Virus record (IMG/VR): IMGVR_UViG_3300048026_000431
Location: 1 to 31,649 of that record
Length of the DNA: 31,649 nucleotides
Reading direction: 5' to 3' (one strand)
Source: a virus
Both the position numbers and the translations under genes were made by a program. Below the pieces are notes generated by a model that worked only from the letters and a program-made list of their open reading frames with translations, searched no databases and was not told the origin of the DNA. Shown here one piece after another: positions 17,581 through 25,546 of this stretch (positions are counted from its first letter, which is position 1; the number at the start of each line of letters is the position of its first letter).

Positions 17581-18679
17581 AACAGGCAAGAAATGGTCAC
17601 ATGACTTAGCATTCAGCGATGTAGAAGACCTAAGTACAGTAGATCTTGAAAGTAAAGAAGTTTTATACTACCATCATCCTTATGATTCATTGATGGAAGG
17701 TGTGCCTTTGTTAAATGCATTAAATGAACCAAATTGGAATCATATAAAGCGTTTTAAAGATGTTCACTTAGTACATGAAAACGATAGTGAAACATTTAGT
17801 ATTGACTTTGCAGAAGATCTAAAAAATACTTTAGTTGAATACAGTTTAGGATTCGATGACATTCAAGTTATTGTAATGGACGAAAATCACAAACAATTTT
17901 TACAATCATACCTTGCAAAATATGGTAGAGATTGTAATATTGTAGTTGATAATTATTTGTTAAAAGAAGTTACTATACCAGAATCTCATGAAGCAGAAAT
18001 AACACATAAATTTAGTAGTCTTAGCCGTAATTACAGAGACTGGCGAGCAATGCTATATGTAAAACTACTTGATAGCGGTGTTCTACAAGAACATTTCAAA
18101 TACAGTTTCTTTAACATATGGCCATACCAAAATCCTCCAAAGGTTTTTAAAGCAAAACAAATAGTAGAAGATTTAGAAAAGCGTTCTGTATCAACAAGTA
18201 AAGAAGCATATCGTTGGCTTAAAGAGTGTCCACATGAATTAGATGCAAATACTAGTGTGTTAAACAAATGGTCAAATGTAACATATGACGCAATATTATC
18301 AGCAGATTTTCATATTGCTATTGAGACACATTTTGATCAAACGTATTATACTAATCAAAATACATATGATAGAAATTATGCACCTACAAGTATTACAGAA
18401 AAGACATATAAATCTGTAGCATGTAAGAAACCATTTATTGCATTTAGTACGCCCCGTATGCTTGTAGACTTTAGGGCATTGGGTTTTAAAACTTTTAATC
18501 CGTATATAGATGAATCGTATGATGTAGAGACAGACAACGAAAAACGGATAAATATGATTGTAGACGAAATTACTCGCATTTGCAATCTTCCTCCACAAGA
18601 GTATGCAGATGTACTAGAAGGTATAAAAGAAATTACCGAGTACAACTTTCGTAAACTTGTAGAGAAACAAAATGCATAA
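17564..18679 (+). CDS. Putative glycosyltransferase with TEK motif, paralogue 2
   Basis: A 371-residue protein from the ATG at 17564. A TTG immediately before it is also in frame, but AAGGA eight bases upstream favours the ATG. The C-terminal half has FSSLSRNYRDWR, then SITEKTYKSVACKKPFIAFS (TEK at 278-280) and ALGFKTFNPYIDESYD, closely paralleling the gene at 15330. The first 140 residues are divergent. No membrane segment is seen, so it is probably cytoplasmic. It overlaps the epimerase gene by 17 bases and the oxygenase gene by eight. The GT-B, GT10-like assignment is motif-based. Confidence 0.55.
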   Translation: MSVHSKTGKKWSHDLAFSDVEDLSTVDLESKEVLYYHHPYDSLMEGVPLLNALNEPNWNHIKRFKDVHLVHENDSETFSIDFAEDLKNTLVEYSLGFDDIQVIVMDENHKQFLQSYLAKYGRDCNIVVDNYLLKEVTIPESHEAEITHKFSSLSRNYRDWRAMLYVKLLDSGVLQEHFKYSFFNIWPYQNPPKVFKAKQIVEDLEKRSVSTSKEAYRWLKECPHELDANTSVLNKWSNVTYDAILSADFHIAIETHFDQTYYTNQNTYDRNYAPTSITEKTYKSVACKKPFIAFSTPRMLVDFRALGFKTFNPYIDESYDVETDNEKRINMIVDEITRICNLPPQEYADVLEGIKEITEYNFRKLVEKQNA

Positions 18680-19352
18680 TGAAATTTATCAACACTTTAA
18701 TAGTTTAGATATTACACCAAGAAAAGTTAGTAGCGATCCTACAGACATTTATGTTGTAGATAACTTCTTACCGCAGAATATTTATGAAGCAATAGTTAAA
18801 CAAATTGCTGATATTCCGGATGCAAATTATAACACATTTGAAAATGAATCTAGTAGTAGGACAGAATGCAGAAATCCTGTAAATGCACCACTATTAGAAA
18901 CACTACAAAATACTCTTAATTCAAGTAAAACAATTAACTGGTTACAAGAACAAGTAGGGGTACCACATCTTGTGCCTGACCCGCATTTGCGTGGTGGAGG
19001 ACTATGCAGAATAAAAAGCGGATCTAAGTTAGACTTGCATACAGACTTTAATTGGAATGACCAAATTAAACTAAACAGACAAGTAAATTTAATACTTTAC
19101 TTAAACAACTGCTGGGACGAATCTTGGGGCGGAGATTTAGAATTCTGGGATAACGAAAAAACAAAATGTATGCATAGATTAGCACCTAAGCCTAATAGAC
19201 TTGCATTTTGGAAATATGATACAGATCTTGTGCATGGGTTTCCTAACCAACTACAAACGCCTGATGATACGTCAAGGGATAATTTAATATTATTTTATTA
19301 TACTAGCAACGGAACATGGGAAAAGGAACCACGCAGATCTCAATTTATGTGA
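18672..19352 (+). CDS. 2-oxoglutarate/Fe(II)-dependent oxygenase (prolyl hydroxylase-like)
   Basis: A 226-residue protein with the complete metal triad H123-x-D125 (LHTDFN) and H188 (VHGFP), plus R202 (SRDNL) for binding 2-oxoglutarate. The intervening NLILYLN, 'WGGDLEFWD' and 'RLAFWKYD' strands match the double-stranded beta-helix of prolyl-4-hydroxylase-like enzymes, and the length is typical. Members hydroxylate proteins, sugars or small molecules using O2. An eight-base overlap with the upstream transferase-like gene and a six-base gap before a methyltransferase-like gene suggest it tailors the same product. The true substrate cannot be read from the sequence. Confidence 0.85.
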   Translation: MHNEIYQHFNSLDITPRKVSSDPTDIYVVDNFLPQNIYEAIVKQIADIPDANYNTFENESSSRTECRNPVNAPLLETLQNTLNSSKTINWLQEQVGVPHLVPDPHLRGGGLCRIKSGSKLDLHTDFNWNDQIKLNRQVNLILYLNNCWDESWGGDLEFWDNEKTKCMHRLAPKPNRLAFWKYDTDLVHGFPNQLQTPDDTSRDNLILFYYTSNGTWEKEPRRSQFM

Positions 19353-19358
19353 GGTAGC

Positions 19359-19943
19359 ATGGCAAACTTTCATCTTTATGCAAAACCATTTATAGACAAA
19401 CTAACCTCTTCAGATTCCATTATAGTTGAAATAGGAAGTGAACGTGGCGAAGGTAGCACAGCATGGTTTGATACTATAGCACAACAACTTAACAAAGATT
19501 TTTACTCTGTAGATGTTACAAACTATGCATCGTCTACGTTAACGCATTTAAAAAATACTAATTTTATTGTTACTAGTGCAGGATCTAAATGGGCAAAAAA
19601 CAACAGTAAAAAAATTAGTGTATTGTATCTTGACAATTACGATTGGATTAGTACTATGAATAGTATACGTCCTGTTGAACAGCAAATGATAGACGAGTAC
19701 AATGATAGAGGTGTTGACATGACAAACTTTGATTGTCAGCGTGAACATTTAGAACAAATGATAAACTGTATGTCTTGTATGGATGAACAAAGTATTATAA
19801 TTTGTGATGATACTCCATTTGATAAATCGTCAGGCGTGTACTTTGGTAAGAATGGACCAGTTATTCCTTATTTGGTTATACACGGCTACAAAATAGTACA
19901 CAGTGGTAACAACGGTGTCATACTTACAAGAGGCATGGAATGA
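19359..19943 (+). CDS. Class I methyltransferase-like protein (194 aa)
   Basis: A 194-residue protein with the Rossmann-type order of class I SAM-dependent methyltransferases: motif I IVEIGSERGEGS (22-33), a second strand FYSVDVT, a motif IV-like VLYLDNYDW and a later IIICDDTPF. There is no N-terminal signal. The overall pattern resembles sugar or small-molecule O-methyltransferases in polysaccharide clusters. It starts six bases after the oxygenase stop with a GAGG element and overlaps the next gene by four bases (ATGA). Methyl transfer to a sugar or to the product of the cluster is likely but unproven. Confidence 0.6.
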   Translation: MANFHLYAKPFIDKLTSSDSIIVEIGSERGEGSTAWFDTIAQQLNKDFYSVDVTNYASSTLTHLKNTNFIVTSAGSKWAKNNSKKISVLYLDNYDWISTMNSIRPVEQQMIDEYNDRGVDMTNFDCQREHLEQMINCMSCMDEQSIIICDDTPFDKSSGVYFGKNGPVIPYLVIHGYKIVHSGNNGVILTRGME

Positions 19944-21076
19944 AGTTTCAATTTTCTAATAGTGATAGACTGAATTTAGATCATGTGCCTCAAATAAAAG
20001 AAGTACGGCCGTTTAAACAATTTATTTTAAGACACAAAACTACTGACGTAGGAGTTGCATTTGGAGATCCCGGAACAGAGTCACAGTGTATTTTTCCTAT
20101 AGAAGTTTCTAAGTATGCCTTTCAATGGACAGGTGATGTACGAAATCCTGACTCCTTTAATACACTATTAAATATTCCTATAAAGGTAATACAGAGTGTA
20201 CAACATGGAATATGCAGAATTGCAATTATTAGTATTGTGGAAGGCGATTCGTTTATTACAGCCCATTGGAATGCATTCAAAGCTCTACATCATGATATGG
20301 AACAAAGAAGTTTGCCAAATGGCAGTGTGGTAGTTGTAAGTGGTAATTTAAAATTAAATGAAGAATATCAACAATGGTGTAAAGATGCAAACGTTTATCC
20401 TAAGTTAGAAATACAGGCTGGCATAGAATGGGATGCCAAAACAGCATATAAAGAAGATGACCTTGTAATTGATAAAGTGTTGCGTAATTGGAGTACTATT
20501 GCTCTGTTTAATAGTCTTAATAGAGCACCTAAAGAACACAGAAACAAACATGTGTTATGGTTAGAAGAAAAAAATCTTGTAAAAGGTAATTTAGTTTCAG
20601 GGTTAGGACACTATGTTGATGTTCAAAGTCCTATAGATCATGTTTTAGGAAATATATGTAATAGAGACATATATGAAAATAGTCTGCTGTCAATAATTAC
20701 TGAGTCTCATTTTAAGGAACCTGGATTGTTTATAACAGAAAAGACATTTAGGTCAATTGCTATTGGACATCCTTGTATGGTATTAGGGCAACCTGGAATA
20801 CTAGACTACTTTGATAGCATAGGTATTAACTTGCGTTTACCAGGATTAAATACCGTCTACGACAGCGTACAAGACCCTACAATGCGTTTTAATATATTCC
20901 ACGACACTATACAGTACTGGGTACATTTAGAGCGTACAGAGCGTTATAAGTTGCTTAAAAGTTGGCAACCTATACTAAAAAAGAACGCACAAGTGTACAA
21001 TAGCATTAATTTTAAACATCAAATAACTGAGAATATTCTAAAATCAACTGAAGAATATTTCTTGACTAAACCATAA
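19940..21076 (+). CDS. Putative glycosyltransferase with TEK motif, paralogue 3
   Basis: A 378-residue protein and the third member of the TEK family here. It has ALFNSLNRAPKEHRNK (about 188-203), then YENSLLSIITESHF, LFITEKTFRSIAIGHPCMVLG (TEK at 266-268) and a C-terminal helical region. The N-S-L-x3-TE and TEK-x6-A-x4-P pattern is the best of the three for the GT10-like donor site. The N-terminal 150 residues are unlike the other two copies, suggesting different acceptors. Its 3' end contains the -35 element of the promoter for the next gene. Confidence 0.6.
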   Translation: MKFQFSNSDRLNLDHVPQIKEVRPFKQFILRHKTTDVGVAFGDPGTESQCIFPIEVSKYAFQWTGDVRNPDSFNTLLNIPIKVIQSVQHGICRIAIISIVEGDSFITAHWNAFKALHHDMEQRSLPNGSVVVVSGNLKLNEEYQQWCKDANVYPKLEIQAGIEWDAKTAYKEDDLVIDKVLRNWSTIALFNSLNRAPKEHRNKHVLWLEEKNLVKGNLVSGLGHYVDVQSPIDHVLGNICNRDIYENSLLSIITESHFKEPGLFITEKTFRSIAIGHPCMVLGQPGILDYFDSIGINLRLPGLNTVYDSVQDPTMRFNIFHDTIQYWVHLERTERYKLLKSWQPILKKNAQVYNSINFKHQITENILKSTEEYFLTKP

Positions 21077-21090
21077 AAAAGTAGTATAAT
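21062..21090 (+). promoter_or_regulatory. Sigma70-type promoter, nearly perfect, with almost no leader
   Basis: TTGACT (21062-21067; one mismatch from TTGACA) and TATAAT (21085-21090) are 17 bases apart. The -35 lies inside the preceding gene. The next ATG is at 21097, only six bases after the -10, so transcription should begin at or next to the start codon. No purine-rich ribosome site can be fitted on such a transcript. Confidence 0.7.
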
Positions 21091-21096
21091 AACAAG

Positions 21097-22074
21097 ATGT
21101 ATGATATAATATTTGTATCACCAAAGAATAACCAGTCTCAGTACAAGACATTATGTACGAAATACCCCACGGCTAAATTTGCAACTAGTTTTGAACAAGC
21201 ACAACGTAAAGCTCTAAGCGACATGTTTTATGTTGTTTGGGACGATGTAGATGTACAAGACAGTTTTACATTTGATTACGAAGTAGCTGAATGGGATAAG
21301 AAGTATGTACATACATTTTTAAATGATACGTACTTTGACGGCATATGTTTAGTTCCAAGAGATATACACATATCAACAAAAGAAATAAAACACAGATTTT
21401 TTGTAAACAAAAAAGAAGTTGATATAGTAGCAAGTATGCCAACTAGGTATGACGTTTTTTACATAGATTCTTATGAAGATTATGAAAATGCACTTGAAAA
21501 GTGTAATACCAATATGTTTTGGTGCATATGGAAGAACGTAGAACTAACCAAAAGTGTCATACTGGCGTCATACTTTAGTCATCATAACAGTTATGATAGA
21601 AATGAAAACCATGTATACAAAAATGCATGTAACGATGAAGAAAGTTATCACGGTGGCGTTGTACTTGCATCTGTTAACAAGCCTTTGTCTAAAAGAGAAG
21701 TAGAACATAGATTTTTAATCAACAGAAAAGAAGTTGATGTAGTTGTTAGTAGGTATAGATATCCAAGGTATGTTGTTGGCTCTTACGAACAGTATGAGAA
21801 AATACTTATAAAAGAAACTAGTCCGTTGTTTTGGCTAGTATGGGATAATGTTGACATTACAAATAAAACAATTTTTGACTTGTACTACAATCCCACAGAT
21901 GGTAGATATGATGCTGACAGAGAAATGCATCATGTGTATCAGCATTTATTTAAAGGCGAGGAAACATACCATAACGGTGTTGTGTTAACAACTACTAAGC
22001 ATACATTAGGTAGACGTGAATTTAACAGTAGGTATGTTGTAACAAGAAAAGAACACAAACACGTTATATCAAAA
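21097..22074 (+). repeat. Three tandem protein-level repeats of about 107-113 codons
   Basis: Units at about 21097-21435, 21436-21753 and 21754-22074 encode related modules. Each has a start strand, a tyrosine/glutamate-rich helix (SYEDYENAL, SYEQYEKIL), a Trp-Asp strand, a Gly-Val-Val-Leu strand and an ending REVxHRF-x-INRKEVDVVVS-like segment. DNA identity is limited, so the duplications are old. Confidence 0.7.
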
Positions 22075-22782
22075 CCGTTGCCTTATGATGTTGTTTTTAT
22101 CAGCTATAAAGAACCTAATGCTGACAAACACTTTCAAAAACTACAAGATAAAATTAGACAAGAAGATCCAAGAATAAGTTTACGTTGGGTAAGAGATGTT
22201 AAAGGAATACATCAAGCACACAAAAAAGCCGCTGAATTATCATCGACTAGAATGTTTTTTGTAGTAGACGGTGATGCTGATATGTGCGATGATTTTAAAT
22301 TTGATTACCAAGTGCCTGTGTGGGACGAAACAACTGTACATGTATGGAGAAGTATAAATCCTGTTAATGGATTACAGTACGGTAACGGTGGTGTAAAACT
22401 ATTACCAAGACTACTTACAGAAAACGTAGATGTTAACACAACTGACATGACTACTAGTATTAGTGATAGATTTAAAGTTGTAGACCAAATAAGTAATTAT
22501 ACAGTGTTTAATACTGATGCATATAATACTTGGAAAAGTGCATTTAGAGAATGTACTAAACTAGCAAGTAAAAGTATTACTGGACAAATTGATGATGAAA
22601 CAGAAGATAGATTGCAAGCATGGCTGCATCCTATACCAGATGCATCATTTAGAGAAGAAGCAAAACGTGGCGCTGAACAAGGCACTGTGTTTGGAAAAGA
22701 AAATAAAAACAAGCCCGAAGTTCTTGCACTTATTAACGACTTTGATTGGCTAGAGGAACAATTCCAAAATAGTTATGATTAG
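21097..22782 (+). CDS. Four-module GT-A-like protein (three degenerate repeats plus one full domain)
   Basis: A 561-residue protein built of four related units. The last (about 327-561) matches the gene at 13074: YDVVFISYKEPNAD, VVDGDAD (D391-G-D393), NGLQYGNGGVKLL. The first three (1-113, 114-219, 220-326) each begin with a YDxxF- or YxVVGSYE-type strand and contain 'MFxxxWDxVD' where the full domain has 'MFFVVDGDAD'. Each ends in a 'xREVxHRFxxxRKEVDVVxS' linker, so the DxD site is degraded there. The full domain may act as a sugar transferase while the others bind or scaffold. The ATG is fixed by homology of the first strand to the later modules. It has its own sigma70-type promoter and overlaps the next gene by eight bases. 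Confidence 0.6.
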   Translation: MYDIIFVSPKNNQSQYKTLCTKYPTAKFATSFEQAQRKALSDMFYVVWDDVDVQDSFTFDYEVAEWDKKYVHTFLNDTYFDGICLVPRDIHISTKEIKHRFFVNKKEVDIVASMPTRYDVFYIDSYEDYENALEKCNTNMFWCIWKNVELTKSVILASYFSHHNSYDRNENHVYKNACNDEESYHGGVVLASVNKPLSKREVEHRFLINRKEVDVVVSRYRYPRYVVGSYEQYEKILIKETSPLFWLVWDNVDITNKTIFDLYYNPTDGRYDADREMHHVYQHLFKGEETYHNGVVLTTTKHTLGRREFNSRYVVTRKEHKHVISKPLPYDVVFISYKEPNADKHFQKLQDKIRQEDPRISLRWVRDVKGIHQAHKKAAELSSTRMFFVVDGDADMCDDFKFDYQVPVWDETTVHVWRSINPVNGLQYGNGGVKLLPRLLTENVDVNTTDMTTSISDRFKVVDQISNYTVFNTDAYNTWKSAFRECTKLASKSITGQIDDETEDRLQAWLHPIPDASFREEAKRGAEQGTVFGKENKNKPEVLALINDFDWLEEQFQNSYD

Positions 22783-23839
22783 GGAATACTTAGACAGCAT
22801 AACAGCATTACATATTGAGCTTACAGATAAATGTCAAGCGGCTTGTCCTATGTGTGCTAGAAACATTAATGGCGGCGCAGATAGACCGTTTATTAAAAAT
22901 GCTGACATAAGCATTGATCAATTTGTACAATGGTTTACACCTAAGTTTTTATCTAAACTAAACAATTTTTATAGTTGCGGCAACTATGGCGATCCTGCTT
23001 TTGCTAAAGACTGTTTAGAAATTTACACTTATGTAAGACGGTGCAATCCTACAGCAAGATTAGCATTACACACTAATGGTAGTTTGCGAACTAAAGATTG
23101 GTGGCAAGCACTTGCAAAAATTATTAATCCTAATGGACAAGTTATATTTGCTGTAGACGGGTTTGCTGGTAAGCATGAATTATATAGACGTCATACTAAA
23201 TTTGAAAAAGTAATTGAAAGTATTAAAGCATTTGTTGATGCGGGCGGAGATGCAAGAGTAGACAGTTTAGTGTTTGCACATAACGAACACGAAACAAAAG
23301 AATTAGAAAAATATCTATTAGACTTAGGTGTTACTGAAGTAAACTTTAAATCTACAAAAAGGTTTTATAACTTAGGAGGCTTCCCCGTACAAAATAAAGA
23401 TGGAAGTCATGCATACGATTTACATCAAGCAACCTTGCCAGAATGGAACAACGGATTTAAAGATGATATTGAAAAGTTTTTATCACCAGATGCTATACAA
23501 CAATTAATAGATAAATCAACAATAGAACCACAGTGCGTTACTAAGAATGAATTATATGTTGATCCCTATGGTAATCTATTACCGTGCTGTTGGATAGGGA
23601 GCGATTGGATTGAAGAACCAATTAACGGAAATATGGTGCTACAAAAATTACGTGACCTAACAGTTGAAAACAGTCAAATGATAATGACAGATGTAGGCGT
23701 ACCAAATTTAAATAATGCTAATATAGATGATACACTTGCAAATCAAAGCATGTGGGAAAAGTTAGAATCATATTGGATAGGAGAAAACAAGTGTATTACG
23801 TGTGTAAAAAATTGTTCAGGAGCATTGTATGAGCAATAA
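22775..23839 (+). CDS. Radical SAM/SPASM-type protein with GNYGDP motif
   Basis: A 354-residue enzyme. C20-x3-C24-x2-C27 (CQAACPMC) near the N-terminus binds the SAM-cleaving cluster. CGNYGDP stands where most relatives have GGEP. The C-terminal third carries a SPASM-type set (C254, C271-C272 in NLLPCCW, then C340-x2-C343-x3-C347), which would bind one or two further [4Fe-4S] clusters. SPASM enzymes commonly modify peptides or proteins, but some act on sugars and other small substrates. It overlaps its neighbours by eight and 11 bases, and a second radical SAM gene follows directly. Confidence 0.85.
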   Translation: MIREYLDSITALHIELTDKCQAACPMCARNINGGADRPFIKNADISIDQFVQWFTPKFLSKLNNFYSCGNYGDPAFAKDCLEIYTYVRRCNPTARLALHTNGSLRTKDWWQALAKIINPNGQVIFAVDGFAGKHELYRRHTKFEKVIESIKAFVDAGGDARVDSLVFAHNEHETKELEKYLLDLGVTEVNFKSTKRFYNLGGFPVQNKDGSHAYDLHQATLPEWNNGFKDDIEKFLSPDAIQQLIDKSTIEPQCVTKNELYVDPYGNLLPCCWIGSDWIEEPINGNMVLQKLRDLTVENSQMIMTDVGVPNLNNANIDDTLANQSMWEKLESYWIGENKCITCVKNCSGALYEQ

Positions 23840-24815
23840 TTACGATCAAATACCATGGCAAGATATTACTGAGTTTGGCCAGAAAACTCTCCTAGAGAGC
23901 CATCTTTTCACAGTCTCTTGGATTACCACTAGATATTGTAATTATTCGTGCAGTTATTGCTGGCCTCACGCAAGATCTAGTGTCCCTGATACCAAACCTA
24001 CAGAATTATACTTAAACACCATGGATAGTATCAAAGCACAAGCTCGTGCTAATAACTTTACAGACTTCCATTTTAGTTTTTCAGGCGGTGAACCTACAGC
24101 AAATAAACAGTTTATGCCGTTGGTTGAACATTACTGTAACGATGACAAAGCTGAATATCAAAGCATACATATGACCACAAACCTATCCCCTGGACCTATT
24201 TGGTGGGATAAGTACATACGTAGTACAAAAAGTTTACAACGTCGAAGTGTTACAGCAAGTTTTCATGCAGAGTTTGCAGATGAACAAAAATTCGGCGATA
24301 CATGTTTACAACTTATGGAAGGAGGAGTTTTTGTTACAATCAATCAAGTTATGGTTCCGCAAATGTTTGAAGATCTTTACGAAAGGCTTGAGCGATTTGC
24401 CGCCAGAGGTATTAACGTCACTCTCAAGCCCCAGTCCGATCCAACCGCCTCCCACGTGGTACATGGATACACTGAAGACCAAATCACAACAATGCGACAA
24501 GGTTTCCCACAACACTGGGAAGGAGAAACGGTTGCCCAAGTCTTACTCAAAACAGCTCAAGGAGTAGAGTACGAAGTAGATCAAGCAGAACGGTTTAATG
24601 CGTTTGGCTTTAATAAATTTCAAGGGTGGTCTTGCAATGCAGGCTATCAAGGTATTATTATACGAGATACAGAAGTAAGGCGTAGTCATAGTTGTCATGA
24701 TGAACTACTAGGCACTACAACAGACGGGTTTGAAATATTTAAACAACCGAAAGCATGTATAACTCCGAGCTGTATGAGTAGTGCAGATAGCAAACTACCA
24801 AAGAGGAAACAATGA
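23829..24815 (+). CDS. Radical SAM protein with C-terminal four-Cys tail
   Basis: A 328-residue enzyme with C37-x3-C41-x2-C44 (CNYSCSYC) and SGGEP at 85-89. The C-terminus has WSCNAGYQGI (C269), RRSHSCHDE (C289) and ACITPSC (C310, C315), a possible auxiliary cluster. The same C-terminal layout appears in the minus-strand gene at 29454. Base use is odd: 89 of the 180 bases from 24361 to 24540 are G or C, with codons such as CTC, CCC, TCC and GCC that are rare in neighbouring genes, suggesting recombination within the gene. It overlaps the preceding gene by 11 bases and the next by four. Substrate unknown. Confidence 0.8.
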   Translation: MSNNYDQIPWQDITEFGQKTLLESHLFTVSWITTRYCNYSCSYCWPHARSSVPDTKPTELYLNTMDSIKAQARANNFTDFHFSFSGGEPTANKQFMPLVEHYCNDDKAEYQSIHMTTNLSPGPIWWDKYIRSTKSLQRRSVTASFHAEFADEQKFGDTCLQLMEGGVFVTINQVMVPQMFEDLYERLERFAARGINVTLKPQSDPTASHVVHGYTEDQITTMRQGFPQHWEGETVAQVLLKTAQGVEYEVDQAERFNAFGFNKFQGWSCNAGYQGIIIRDTEVRRSHSCHDELLGTTTDGFEIFKQPKACITPSCMSSADSKLPKRKQ

Positions 24816-25546
24816 AATTTGGAATATTAGGATATGGATATGTAGGTAAAGCTACACACAAGGGTTTGCTTCGTGATGCAAGAACTGTTGTGCATGACAT
24901 AACATTCGATACAGAAAAAATAATTTTAAAAGAATGCGATACAATATTTGTATGCATACCAACTGAAACACAAACAGATATTAATACTGTTATTTCTGAG
25001 ATAGCTGAAATACAAGAATTTAATCCTTCTGCAACATTCGTGATTCGTAGTACATTACCGTTAGGCGCAAGTGAACGTATTCAAGCATGTGTTGGTAGTA
25101 TAATTTACATACCAGAATTTTTACGTGAACGATATTGGGACACAGATTGCTTTAAGCGTCCGTTAGTTGTAGGTTGTGATAGTAAAGATTTACCACAGTG
25201 GTTATTAGATGACGAAATTAAAACTTGCTCTACAAAAGAAGCAGAGCTTATAAAAATGTTTTCAAATAACTTTGCAGTAATGCGTATTGCATTTGCTAAC
25301 GTATTTTATGATTTATCAGAAGACGTTGGCGCAGACTATAACAAAATACTAGACATGTACATGGATGTACAACAAGATCAAACTTACATGGAAGTTCCGG
25401 GGCATGACGGTACACGAGGATTTGGCGGTAAGTGCTTACCTAAAGATTTAGACTTCCTTATTGAAACACTTGATCAAAAAGGCATTAACCAGAATTGGTT
25501 TAAACATATAAGAGAGTTAAACAAAGGATGGAAAGAAAAGTTCTAA
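24812..25546 (+). CDS. Truncated UDP-glucose/GDP-mannose dehydrogenase-like protein
   Basis: A 244-residue protein with the NAD-binding motif GYGYVG (7-12), the central-domain segment ELIKMFSNNFAVMRI (K148, N152) and GFGGKCLPKD with C208 and D212, the nucleophile region of UDP-sugar dehydrogenases. Full enzymes are about 390-450 residues with a third domain that binds the UDP part. This one stops soon after the catalytic Cys and lacks that domain. No frameshift remnant is seen, since the next gene starts inside its 3' end, so this is a shortened form rather than fresh damage. It could make a uronic acid nucleotide with a partner, or act on another substrate. Confidence 0.75.
   Translation: MKFGILGYGYVGKATHKGLLRDARTVVHDITFDTEKIILKECDTIFVCIPTETQTDINTVISEIAEIQEFNPSATFVIRSTLPLGASERIQACVGSIIYIPEFLRERYWDTDCFKRPLVVGCDSKDLPQWLLDDEIKTCSTKEAELIKMFSNNFAVMRIAFANVFYDLSEDVGADYNKILDMYMDVQQDQTYMEVPGHDGTRGFGGKCLPKDLDFLIETLDQKGINQNWFKHIRELNKGWKEKF

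Noticed and set aside
24247-24567. 106-residue + strand frame inside the radical SAM gene
   Set aside because: It is an alternative frame in the GC-richer patch where stop codons are rarer. The main frame carries the conserved motifs.
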